The notes under the pieces were generated by a model that was not told the DNA's origin, did no database searches, and saw only the letters and a list, made by a program, of their open reading frames with translations. A stretch of DNA of 6,819 bases from Acidimicrobiales bacterium (GTDB taxonomy: Bacteria > Actinomycetota > Acidimicrobiia > Acidimicrobiales > CADCSY01), in contig JAUJLZ010000031.1 in the NCBI GenBank assembly GCA_030447125.1, forward strand, positions 6,537 to 13,355. The letters run 5' to 3'. The translations under genes and the position numbers were made by a program. Shown piece after piece: positions 1 to 5,265 of the stretch; positions within the stretch are counted from its first letter, which is position 1, and every line of letters starts with the position of its first letter.

Positions 1-39
1 GAGGTCTGGGAGAGGAACGTCGACGAGACGGGCGGCTGA
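1..39 (+). CDS. C-terminal end of an unidentified upstream protein (partial)
   Basis: The first 12 codons of the window read EVWERNVDETGG followed by TGA. Every codon ends in G or C, whereas the other two plus frames have many A/T third positions, so this frame is almost certainly coding. Too little is visible to name the product. In many Actinobacteria the genes before DUF501 and ppx are eno and an FtsB/DivIC-like septum protein, but nothing in these residues proves that here. The stop codon overlaps the AGGAGG ribosome-binding site of the next reading frame (TGAGGAGG), which suggests co-transcription and coupled translation. Confidence 0.6.
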   Translation, partial: EVWERNVDETGG

Positions 40-44
40 GGAGG
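39..44 (+). promoter_or_regulatory. Strong Shine-Dalgarno AGGAGG before GTG 52
   Basis: A perfect AGGAGG lies 7 nt upstream of a GTG at 52 and overlaps the previous stop codon. It marks 52 as a genuine translation start even though the frame that follows does not stay intact. Confidence 0.6.
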
Positions 45-51
45 GCCTGAG

Positions 52-179
52 GTGGAGACCAGGGCCATCCAGACGTCGAGGCGACCACCAAGACGTGCCC
101 GCACTGCACGAGCTCGATCCCCCAAGGGGCCGGCGTGGTGCGCCTTTTGCACCAGGGAGGTGGTGGGCCCCCAAGCTGA
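52..179 (+). pseudogene. Small zinc-ribbon protein, apparently frameshifted twice
   Basis: From the GTG at 52, about ten codons (52-81) have perfect GC3. The coding signal then jumps to the frame with codons starting at 78, 81, 84 and so on, which reads EATTKTCPHCTSSIPQGA. Near 131-133 it returns to the first frame, which reads AWCAFCTREVVGP. Joining these pieces gives CPHC-x10-CAFC, the spacing of the short C-terminal zinc ribbons on some bacterial MscL channels and other actinobacterial proteins. The gap between the two pairs is 31 nt, one base more than ten codons. Read without correction, each frame keeps only one Cys pair. The TGA at 177-179 ends the middle frame; the first frame would run on to 492 inside the next gene, which is implausible. 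The cause could be decay, sequencing error near the C5 run at 119-123, or chance. The 3' boundary is uncertain. Confidence 0.35.
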
Positions 180-193
180 TACCGATCCCGCCG

Positions 194-221
194 GTGATCT
201 AGCGACCGGCAGCAGTAGCGT
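194..221 (+). promoter_or_regulatory. Weak candidate promoter for the CBM48 gene
   Basis: TAGCGT at 216-221 fits the actinobacterial TANNNT -10 pattern. A poor -35 (GTGATC, 194-199) lies 16 nt upstream. Transcription would start near 228, about 25 nt before the ATG at 254. Support is by pattern only. Confidence 0.25.
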
Positions 222-253
222 GGGTCAGGTATGGCGACCGAAGGGAACTCCAC

Positions 254-550
254 ATGATCAAGCTCACCGCCAGCCGGGGCAACGGCAAGGTCAAGGCCAA
301 CTTCGTCCTGCCCCTCACCGAGACCCCCGAGCCGGTCTCGGTGCTGGGCGACTTCAACCAGTGGGACCCCATGGCCGACCCGCTCAAGAAGCGGGCCAAC
401 GGCACCCGCAGTGCAACCGTCGAGTTGCAGCCCGGTCAGTGCTACTCGTTCAAGTACCTGAGCGAGGGCGGCACCTGGTTCACCGAGCCTGAGGCCCACA
501 GCCACCAGGTCAACGAGTACGGCGAGACCAACTCGGTCATCGAGACCTGA
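254..550 (+). CDS. Stand-alone CBM48 / isoamylase early-set (AMPK-type glycogen-binding) protein
   Basis: This is a 98-residue protein made almost entirely of one carbohydrate-binding module of the CBM48/E-set type. That fold occurs in the AMPK beta subunit and at the N-terminus of glycogen branching and debranching enzymes. Diagnostic motifs are VSVLGDFNQWDP at residues 28-39, SFKYL around 65-69 and TWFTEPEA around 74-81. Trp37, Lys67 and Trp75 fall where AMPK-beta glycogen contacts lie. No catalytic domain, signal peptide or membrane segment is present, so it should be a cytoplasmic alpha-glucan-binding or regulatory protein. The ATG start is supported by AAGGGA at 241-246, 7 nt upstream. 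DUF501 and ppx follow 10 nt later, suggesting one transcription unit. The fold is confident; the biological role is not known from sequence. Confidence 0.85.
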   Translation: MIKLTASRGNGKVKANFVLPLTETPEPVSVLGDFNQWDPMADPLKKRANGTRSATVELQPGQCYSFKYLSEGGTWFTEPEAHSHQVNEYGETNSVIET

Positions 551-560
551 CGCCTCGGCG

Positions 561-1052
561 GTGAGCGGCGCCGACCATCAGGGTGAGGATCACCAGAAGC
601 GTGATCATCGGGCGGTCAGCGACCTGCTCGGTCGTGTTCCCCGAGCGTCGTTCGAGGTGGTGGTGCGATCGAGGCTCGCCGAGCCCGTGGTCATCCGCAA
701 CGCCCCCCTGCTGGACGACGGCACGCCCATGCCCACCCGGTACTGGCTGGTGGGGGCCAAGGAGCGCATGGAGGTGAGCCGGCTGGAGTCGTGCGGAGGC
801 GTGCGGGCCGCCGAGGAGGCGGTGGAGCCGGCGGCGTTGCGCCAGGCTCACCGTCTCTACGCCGCCGAACGCGATGCTGCCCTTCCCGAGGGGCACGAGG
901 GACCCCGTCCCGAGGGGGGGGTCGGGGGTACCCGGCGAGGGGTGAAGTGCCTGCACGCCCACTACGCCTGGTACCTGGCGGGAGGTGACGACCCCGTGGG
1001 ACGGTGGGTGGCAGCCACGCTCGCCCGCACCCTGGCGACAGGCCGGCCGTGA
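561..1052 (+). CDS. DUF501 family protein
   Basis: This 163-residue protein has the DUF501 hallmarks. Residues 43-62 carry VVIRNAPLLDDGTPMPTRYW, the conserved P-V-V-x-R-N-A-P...DGTP-x-PT-x-YW core. Residues 73-80 carry SRLESCGG, and residues 127-136 carry GVKCLHAHYA with Cys130, His132 and His134, followed by a DPVG motif. These conserved Cys/His could bind a metal, which is inference only. The function is unknown; in Actinobacteria the gene usually sits directly before a Ppx/GppA gene (as Rv1025-Rv1026 in Mycobacterium tuberculosis), and it does here. The GTG at 561 is the only plausible start before the core, although its ribosome site is weak and the first ~16 residues are poorly conserved-looking. 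The stop overlaps the ppx start as GTGA, implying translational coupling. A variable Gly/Pro/Arg loop is encoded by runs of 8 and 5 G at 914-928. Confidence 0.88.
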   Translation: MSGADHQGEDHQKRDHRAVSDLLGRVPRASFEVVVRSRLAEPVVIRNAPLLDDGTPMPTRYWLVGAKERMEVSRLESCGGVRAAEEAVEPAALRQAHRLYAAERDAALPEGHEGPRPEGGVGGTRRGVKCLHAHYAWYLAGGDDPVGRWVAATLARTLATGRP

Positions 1053-1981
1053 CCGTCCCTGCGGTCGCCGCCATCGACTGCGGGACCAACTCCACCCGCC
1101 TGCTCGTGGCCCGGGAGGGCGGCGACGGCGCCCTGCAGACCCTCGATCGGCGGGCGGTCATCACGCGCCTGGGTGCCGGTGTCCACGCCACGGGACTCCT
1201 CGACCCCCGCGCCATGGAGCGGACGTTGCAGGTCGTCGAGCAATACCGCACGATCATCGACGATCACGGTGTCGAGCACATCCGCCTCTCGGCGACCTCC
1301 GCCGCCCGTGACGCCGCCAACCGCGGCGAGCTGTTCTCACGGGTCGAGGATGTCCTCGGCGTGGTGCCCGAGTTGCTCTCGGGCACCGACGAGGCCCGAC
1401 TGTCGTTCCTCGGCGCCACCGCCGAGCTCGACGCCTCGTGCGGACCGTTCCTGGTGGTCGACATCGGTGGAGGCTCCACGGAGTTCGCCGTGGGCGACGG
1501 GACAGGCGGTCCCGCCGGCGTCACCTCCATCGATGTGGGCTGCGTCCGCCTGACCGAGCAGTACCTGCAGAGCGATCCCCCCAGGCCCGAGGAGCTGAGC
1601 GCGGCCATCTCCGTGACCGAGGCCTACCTCGACGACGTGGTGCGGGAGCTGCCGGAGTCCCGAGAGGCGGCGCTCATGGTCGGCCTGGCCGGCACGATCA
1701 CCACCGTGGCCGCCGTCGAGCTGGGCGTGGCCTACGACCGCCCCCAGATCCACCACTTCCGCCTCGATCGGGCGGCTGCCGAGGACGTGTTCCGCACCCT
1801 GGCCACCGAGTCGCGCGCCGACCGCATCCACAACCCGGGTCTGGAGGAGGCCAGGGCCGACGTCATCGTCGGAGGCTGCTGTGCGTTGGTGGCGACCATG
1901 CGCTACTTCGACGTCGGCGAGCTCCTGGTCTCGGAGTCCGACATCCTCGACGGGATGGTGCGCAGCCTGCTGTTCAGCTGA
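1049..1981 (+). CDS. ppx: Ppx/GppA family exopolyphosphatase / pppGpp phosphohydrolase
   Basis: This 310-residue member of the sugar-kinase/actin ATPase superfamily releases phosphate from polyphosphate or converts pppGpp to ppGpp in the cytoplasm. Motifs seen: phosphate-1 loop AAIDCGTNSTRLLV (residues 7-20), the SATSAARDAANRGELF segment, the SGTDEARLSFLGA segment, phosphate-2 loop VVDIGGGSTEF (136-146, with Asp138 and Glu145) and GLAGTITTVAA (212-222). The length fits the short single-module actinobacterial enzymes, which lack the C-terminal HD domain of E. coli Ppx. I chose GTG 1049 because it overlaps the DUF501 stop by four bases and places the first strand of the fold at the N-terminus; a longer start at 1004 would add 15 unlike residues. 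The synteny resembles mycobacterial Rv1026 (Ppx2). Sequence alone does not settle whether polyphosphate or pppGpp is the main substrate. Confidence 0.92.
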   Translation: MTVPAVAAIDCGTNSTRLLVAREGGDGALQTLDRRAVITRLGAGVHATGLLDPRAMERTLQVVEQYRTIIDDHGVEHIRLSATSAARDAANRGELFSRVEDVLGVVPELLSGTDEARLSFLGATAELDASCGPFLVVDIGGGSTEFAVGDGTGGPAGVTSIDVGCVRLTEQYLQSDPPRPEELSAAISVTEAYLDDVVRELPESREAALMVGLAGTITTVAAVELGVAYDRPQIHHFRLDRAAAEDVFRTLATESRADRIHNPGLEEARADVIVGGCCALVATMRYFDVGELLVSESDILDGMVRSLLFS

Positions 1982-1982
1982 T

Positions 1983-2012
1983 CGCCCCCTGCGTTTGGCC
2001 GAGCAGGGGGTG
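1983..2012 (+). terminator. Strong hairpin directly after ppx
   Basis: CCCCCTGC (1985-1992) pairs perfectly with GCAGGGGG (2003-2010) around a 10-nt loop. A C-G pair and a G-U pair extend the base to 1983/2012. It begins 2 nt after the ppx stop. No T tract follows, as is common for actinobacterial terminators, so it should end the CBM48-DUF501-ppx transcript or stabilise its 3' end. Confidence 0.6.
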
Positions 2013-2038
2013 ACGGGGCCGCCGTCGTGGGCTAGACA
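2010..2038 (+). promoter_or_regulatory. Candidate promoter of the CAP-domain gene
   Basis: GTGACG (2010-2015, -35-like) and TAGACA (2033-2038, -10-like) are 17 nt apart. Transcription would start near 2045, leaving a ~20-nt leader that carries AAGGAGG at 2053-2059. The same GTGACG -35 recurs before the acetyltransferase gene. The last T of the TANNNT pattern is missing, so confidence is moderate. Confidence 0.4.
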
Positions 2039-2063
2039 CTGGGTTTCCCCTCAAGGAGGTCCT

Positions 2064-2603
2064 GTGTCTCGTTCATCTCGTGGCGTCGCTGCCGTCCTCG
2101 TGTCTGGGCTCTTGAGCCTGGTCGGCCCCTCGATCCTGGCCGGGCCCGCCGGTGCTCACGCCAAGGGCGACACTGCGTCCAAGGGCGCCTCATCCTCCGG
2201 CGATGCCAAGGTGTCGGTGCTCGCCAAGAAGTCGAAGCAGTCGCGCTCGAGTGCCGTGGCGCAGTCGTTCCTGGGTCTGATCAACGAGGAGCGGGCCGAT
2301 GCCGGACTGGACCCGCTGAGGTCTGATCCCAGCCTCGCCAGCGTGGCTCAGGCGTGGTCGGCGAAGATGGCGTCGTCGGGTCGCCTGGCCCACAACCCAT
2401 CGCTGCGCGACCAGGTCGATCCCGGGTGGCAGCGCTTGGCCGAGAACGTGGGCACCGGCTCCGGAGTCGAGGTGCTCCACCGCGCGTTCATGGCCTCGGC
2501 CGGGCACCGCGGCAACGTCCTCGGTGACTTCAGCCGGGTCGGGGTCGGCGTGGTGGAGGCCGGGGGCCGCCTCTGGGTGACGGTCAACTTCCTCCAGACG
2601 TAG
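2064..2603 (+). CDS. Secreted CAP (SCP/PR-1-like) domain protein
   Basis: The product is 179 residues. The GTG at 2064 is fixed by AAGGAGG (2053-2059) 4 nt upstream and by the signal peptide that then starts at residue 1: basic SRSSR, a hydrophobic stretch from about residues 8-26, and a likely cleavage after AHA at 31-33. A Lys/Ser-rich linker (about 34-66) leads to a CAP domain filling residues ~67-179. CAP landmarks are LINEERADAGLDPL, His110 in LAHNPSL, Glu127 in LAENVG, His148 in SAGHRGNVL, and the closing GVGVVEAGGRLWVTVNF. These match the conserved His/Glu cavity residues of the family. Bacterial CAP proteins are exported and of mostly unknown activity; proposed roles include cell-wall or lipid binding. 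No lipobox or cell-wall anchor is seen, so the protein is probably released or loosely wall-associated. Confidence 0.9.
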   Translation: MSRSSRGVAAVLVSGLLSLVGPSILAGPAGAHAKGDTASKGASSSGDAKVSVLAKKSKQSRSSAVAQSFLGLINEERADAGLDPLRSDPSLASVAQAWSAKMASSGRLAHNPSLRDQVDPGWQRLAENVGTGSGVEVLHRAFMASAGHRGNVLGDFSRVGVGVVEAGGRLWVTVNFLQT

Positions 2604-2606
2604 TAT
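2577..2606 (+). promoter_or_regulatory. Candidate promoter for leaderless acetyltransferase mRNA
   Basis: GTGACG (2577-2582) and TAGTAT (2601-2606) are 18 nt apart. The -10 hexamer starts with the TAG stop codon of the CAP gene. The GTG start at 2615 lies 8 nt after the hexamer, where transcription should begin, and no Shine-Dalgarno is present. This fits a leaderless transcript, a common form in Actinobacteria. Confidence 0.5.
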
Positions 2607-2614
2607 CACCGGCC

Positions 2615-3235
2615 GTGTCGATTGCCGCCCATCACGAGCCGGCGGTCCTGCGGGGCACTCGGGTGCACCTCCGTGCCCTCACGCCTCGTGATTTCGGCGA
2701 CTGGCAAGCGGTGCGCCTGCGCAGCCACGCCTGGCTCGCCCCCTGGGAACCGAGACGGCCACCGGGATCGCCCGACATCGTCCGCAACCGCTCCGCCTTT
2801 GGCACCCGGTGCCGGGCCCGCGATCGGGAGCGTCAGCTCGGTACGGGCTACGGCTTCGGGATCTTCGTCGGACGCCGGCTCTGTGGCGAGATCAACCTCA
2901 ACGGGGTGCAGCGGGGTCCGTTCCAGAGCGCCTACGTGGGCTATTGGATCGACCGGGACTGCGCCGGCCACGGCTATGTCCCCGAGGCCCTGGTGGTGCT
3001 GGCCCGTTTTGCCTTCGAGGACCTCGTGCTGCACCGCCTGCAAGTCGCCATCGTCCCCCGCAACCGACCGAGCCGGCGAGTGGTGGAAAAGCTGGGACTG
3101 CGCTGCGAGGGGACGGCTGAGCGCTACCTCGAGATCAACGGCGTGTGGGAGGATCACCTGCGCTTCGCCATCACCGCCGAGGAGTGGGCGCAACGGGGTG
3201 ACGAGCTGATGGAGCAGTGGGGGGCCGGCCCGTAG
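2615..3235 (+). CDS. GNAT N-acetyltransferase, RimJ/RimL-like
   Basis: This 206-residue cytoplasmic acetyltransferase should move an acetyl group from acetyl-CoA to an amine, typically a protein N-terminus or a small molecule. The N-terminal strand LRGTRVHLRALTPRDFGDW (12-30) is typical of the RimJ/RimL group (Acetyltransf_3). The acetyl-CoA loop is GYWIDRDCAGHGYVPEAL (109-126), with G118-H-G120 as the pyrophosphate-binding turn. It is followed by LHRLQVAIVPRNRPSRRVVEKLGL (139-162), where Asn150 and Ser153 are the family's N-x-x-S signature. The end, EINGVWEDHLRFAITAEEW, matches RimJ-like C-termini. The substrate cannot be read from sequence. The start at GTG 2615 lies 11 nt after the CAP stop with no ribosome site, and a leaderless mRNA is likely. 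The short gap to msrB hints at read-through as well. Confidence 0.9.
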   Translation: MSIAAHHEPAVLRGTRVHLRALTPRDFGDWQAVRLRSHAWLAPWEPRRPPGSPDIVRNRSAFGTRCRARDRERQLGTGYGFGIFVGRRLCGEINLNGVQRGPFQSAYVGYWIDRDCAGHGYVPEALVVLARFAFEDLVLHRLQVAIVPRNRPSRRVVEKLGLRCEGTAERYLEINGVWEDHLRFAITAEEWAQRGDELMEQWGAGP

Positions 3236-3238
3236 CCT
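3233..3238 (+). promoter_or_regulatory. -10-like TAGCCT, leaderless start of msrB
   Basis: TAGCCT fits TANNNT and begins with the TAG stop of the acetyltransferase gene. The msrB ATG lies 6 nt downstream, at the expected transcription start, and there is no Shine-Dalgarno. No convincing -35 is seen at 16-18 nt; a GTGACG at 3198-3203 is too far upstream (29 nt). Confidence 0.4.
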
Positions 3239-3244
3239 GGGTGC

Positions 3245-3697
3245 ATGGCCAACGACACGGATCAGCCCTCGGGCTCGATCGACGAGCAGATCCCCAGTCC
3301 CGACCGCCCCAGGACCGACGAGGAGTGGCGCCGGCGCCTGACGCCCGAGCAGTACGCCGTGGCTCGCCAGGGTGGCACCGAGCGGGCCTTCACCGGCGCC
3401 TACTGGGACACCAAGCAGCCCGGGGTCTACCGCTGCATCGGCTGCGGGGTGGAGCTCTTCCGCTCCGATGAGAAGTTCGACTCGGGGACGGGCTGGCCCA
3501 GCTTCTGGACGGCGATCGCTGACGATCGGGTCACCAAGGTGGTCGACCGCACCCTGGGCATGTCCCGCACGGAGGTGCGCTGCGCTCGGTGCGACTCGCA
3601 TCTCGGCCACGTCTTCCCCGACGGGCCCCGGCCCACCGGCGAGCGCTACTGCATCAACTCGGCCGCCCTCGATCTCGACCCGAACACCACCGGCTAG
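3245..3697 (+). CDS. msrB: Peptide-methionine (R)-S-oxide reductase MsrB
   Basis: The product is 150 residues and reduces the R-epimer of methionine sulfoxide in proteins, a cytoplasmic oxidative-damage repair step usually fed by thioredoxin. The full MsrB domain is present from about residue 28. The zinc site is Cys64/Cys67 (CIGC) and Cys113/Cys116 (CARC). [11 protein letters not shown] spans 78-88 and [10 protein letters not shown] spans 119-128. The catalytic Cys136 sits in RYCINSAAL (134-142). The position that holds a recycling Cys in some MsrBs (GCGWPSF) is Thr82 here, so this appears to be a form without that resolving cysteine. A ~25-residue polar N-terminal extension precedes the domain; there is no signal peptide. 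The ATG at 3245 has no ribosome site and sits 6 nt after a -10-like hexamer. Confidence 0.96.
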   Translation: MANDTDQPSGSIDEQIPSPDRPRTDEEWRRRLTPEQYAVARQGGTERAFTGAYWDTKQPGVYRCIGCGVELFRSDEKFDSGTGWPSFWTAIADDRVTKVVDRTLGMSRTEVRCARCDSHLGHVFPDGPRPTGERYCINSAALDLDPNTTG

Positions 3698-3706
3698 CCC
3701 CGACCA

Positions 3707-3730
3707 GCCCGACCGCCCGGATGGTCGGGC
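3707..3730 (+). terminator. Hairpin after msrB
   Basis: GCCCGACC (3707-3714) pairs perfectly with GGTCGGGC (3723-3730) around an 8-nt loop, starting 10 nt after the msrB stop. There is no T tract. It probably ends the acetyltransferase-msrB transcripts and separates them from the tRNA. Confidence 0.55.
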
Positions 3731-3747
3731 GTGGCGGGTGTTCGATC

Positions 3748-3753
3748 TAGCCT
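3748..3753 (+). promoter_or_regulatory. -10-like TAGCCT of the tRNA-Leu gene
   Basis: TAGCCT is identical to the hexamer before msrB and ends 8 nt before the mature tRNA 5' end. Transcription would start within a few bases of position +1 of the tRNA, leaving almost no 5' leader for RNase P to remove. No clear -35 is visible. Confidence 0.4.
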
Positions 3754-3761
3754 GGCCCCTC

Positions 3762-3848
3762 GCCGGTGTGGTGGAACGGTCAGACACGGTCTCCTTAAAA
3801 GGGACTGCCCTTCGGGGCGTACGGGTTCGACTCCCGTCGCCGGCACCA
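3762..3848 (+). tRNA. tRNA-Leu (anticodon TAA)
   Basis: This is a complete class II tRNA with an encoded CCA end. The acceptor arm GCCGGTG (3762-3768) pairs with CGCCGGC (3838-3844), followed by discriminator A and CCA (3845-3848). The D stem is GTG/CAC (3771-3773 with 3785-3787). The anticodon stem GTCTC/GGGAC (3789-3793 with 3801-3805) encloses loop CTTAAAA, giving anticodon TAA at 3796-3798, which reads UUA and UUG. The long variable arm is GCCC-TTCG-GGGC (3807-3818). The T arm is ACGGG-TTCGACT-CCCGT (3821-3837). UUA is expected to be rare at this G+C content, so this tRNA serves few codons. The flanks show no integrated element. Confidence 0.96.
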
Positions 3849-3880
3849 CCACACCACGCCACCGCAAGAAGGTGGTGCCG
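3841..3880 (+). repeat. 10-bp inverted repeat between the tRNA 3' end and its trailer
   Basis: CGGCACCACC (3841-3850), which contains the tRNA acceptor 3' strand, discriminator and CCA, is perfectly complementary to GGTGGTGCCG (3871-3880). The 20-nt loop contains most of a competing smaller hairpin (3857-3877). In the primary transcript the trailer could therefore compete with the acceptor stem. Confidence 0.6.
3857..3877 (+). terminator. Hairpin in the tRNA trailer
   Basis: CGCCACC (3857-3863) pairs with GGTGGTG (3871-3877), including one G-U pair, around the 7-nt loop GCAAGAA. It starts 9 nt after the tRNA CCA and is the likely transcription end or trailer-processing structure. There is no T tract. 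Confidence 0.4.
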
Positions 3881-3883
3881 GGC

Positions 3884-3941
3884 CGGGCGCTCCGCCGTGG
3901 CGCCCGACCTGGCGAGGCCCGGCGTACCCACGGGTCGCCAG
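3884..3941. other. Two further adjacent hairpins of unknown role
   Basis: CGGGCGC (3884-3890) pairs with GCGCCCG (3900-3906) around a 9-nt loop. Two bases later CTGGCGA (3909-3915) pairs with TCGCCAG (3935-3941), and inside it CCCG (3918-3921) pairs with CGGG (3931-3934) around a 9-nt loop, leaving a 2-nt bulge. The stretch 3698-4071 has no protein gene that I can support: it holds the msrB terminator, the tRNA, these hairpins and a candidate promoter. Confidence 0.5.
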
Positions 3942-3965
3942 CGAGAAACGGGCCTGGCCCACCTG

Positions 3966-3997
3966 TTGACGATCACCCCCCGAGGAGCGGCTACGTT
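3966..3997 (+). promoter_or_regulatory. Candidate promoter of the L,D-transpeptidase gene
   Basis: TTGACG (3966-3971) is the best -35 hexamer in the window. TACGTT (3992-3997) fits TANNNT. The 20-nt spacer is longer than ideal. Transcription would start near 4004, leaving a leader of about 70 nt before the coding region. Confidence 0.4.
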
Positions 3998-4071
3998 TGC
4001 GCCGGTCTGGCTCAGGAACGGTGGAACCCATCCGCCGTCTGGTGCGTCGAAGGTCAAGCCAGCGAGAGAAG

Positions 4072-5193
<1,122 letters not shown>

Positions 5194-5253
5194 GGCTCAC
5201 CCGCCAGAAGCTGACACCAAGGGGGGCGACGAGGGCGCGGGAGCGTTCACCAT

Positions 5254-5259
5254 TAGGGT
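5254..5259 (+). promoter_or_regulatory. -10-like TAGGGT, leaderless start of the metalloprotease gene
   Basis: TAGGGT fits TANNNT and lies exactly 6 nt before the ATG at 5266, the same spacing as at msrB. There is no Shine-Dalgarno upstream and no clear -35. It implies transcription starting at or next to the start codon. The rest of the gap 5194-5265 shows nothing else I can support. Confidence 0.4.
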
Positions 5260-5265
5260 CGGACC

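Noticed and set aside
52..492. The uninterrupted frame from GTG 52 as a 146-residue protein.
   Set aside because: Its second half overlaps the CBM48 gene in a different frame and reads Gln/Arg/Pro-rich shadow sequence; only the first ~10 codons and the CAFC stretch look coding.
1004..1048. A longer ppx start at 1004.
   Set aside because: It would overlap the end of DUF501 by 49 nt and add residues unlike the family; GTG 1049 gives the usual GTGA overlap.
3762..3848. tRNA-Leu as an integration (att) site for a mobile element.
   Set aside because: No direct copy of the tRNA 3' end and no integrase gene occur in the window; the only repeat of that end is inverted.
2606..4057. A 483-codon open frame on the minus strand containing GDGSRTRTP.
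   Set aside because: It is antisense to the acetyltransferase, msrB and the tRNA. The GSRTRTP string is the well-known false peptide made by translating antisense to a tRNA T-arm. Opposite-strand open frames are expected at this G+C content.
3997..4071. A longer L,D-transpeptidase start at 3997.
   Set aside because: It would place about 25 Arg-rich residues before the membrane anchor and start inside the candidate -10 region; ATG 4072 or 4081 gives a normal anchor.
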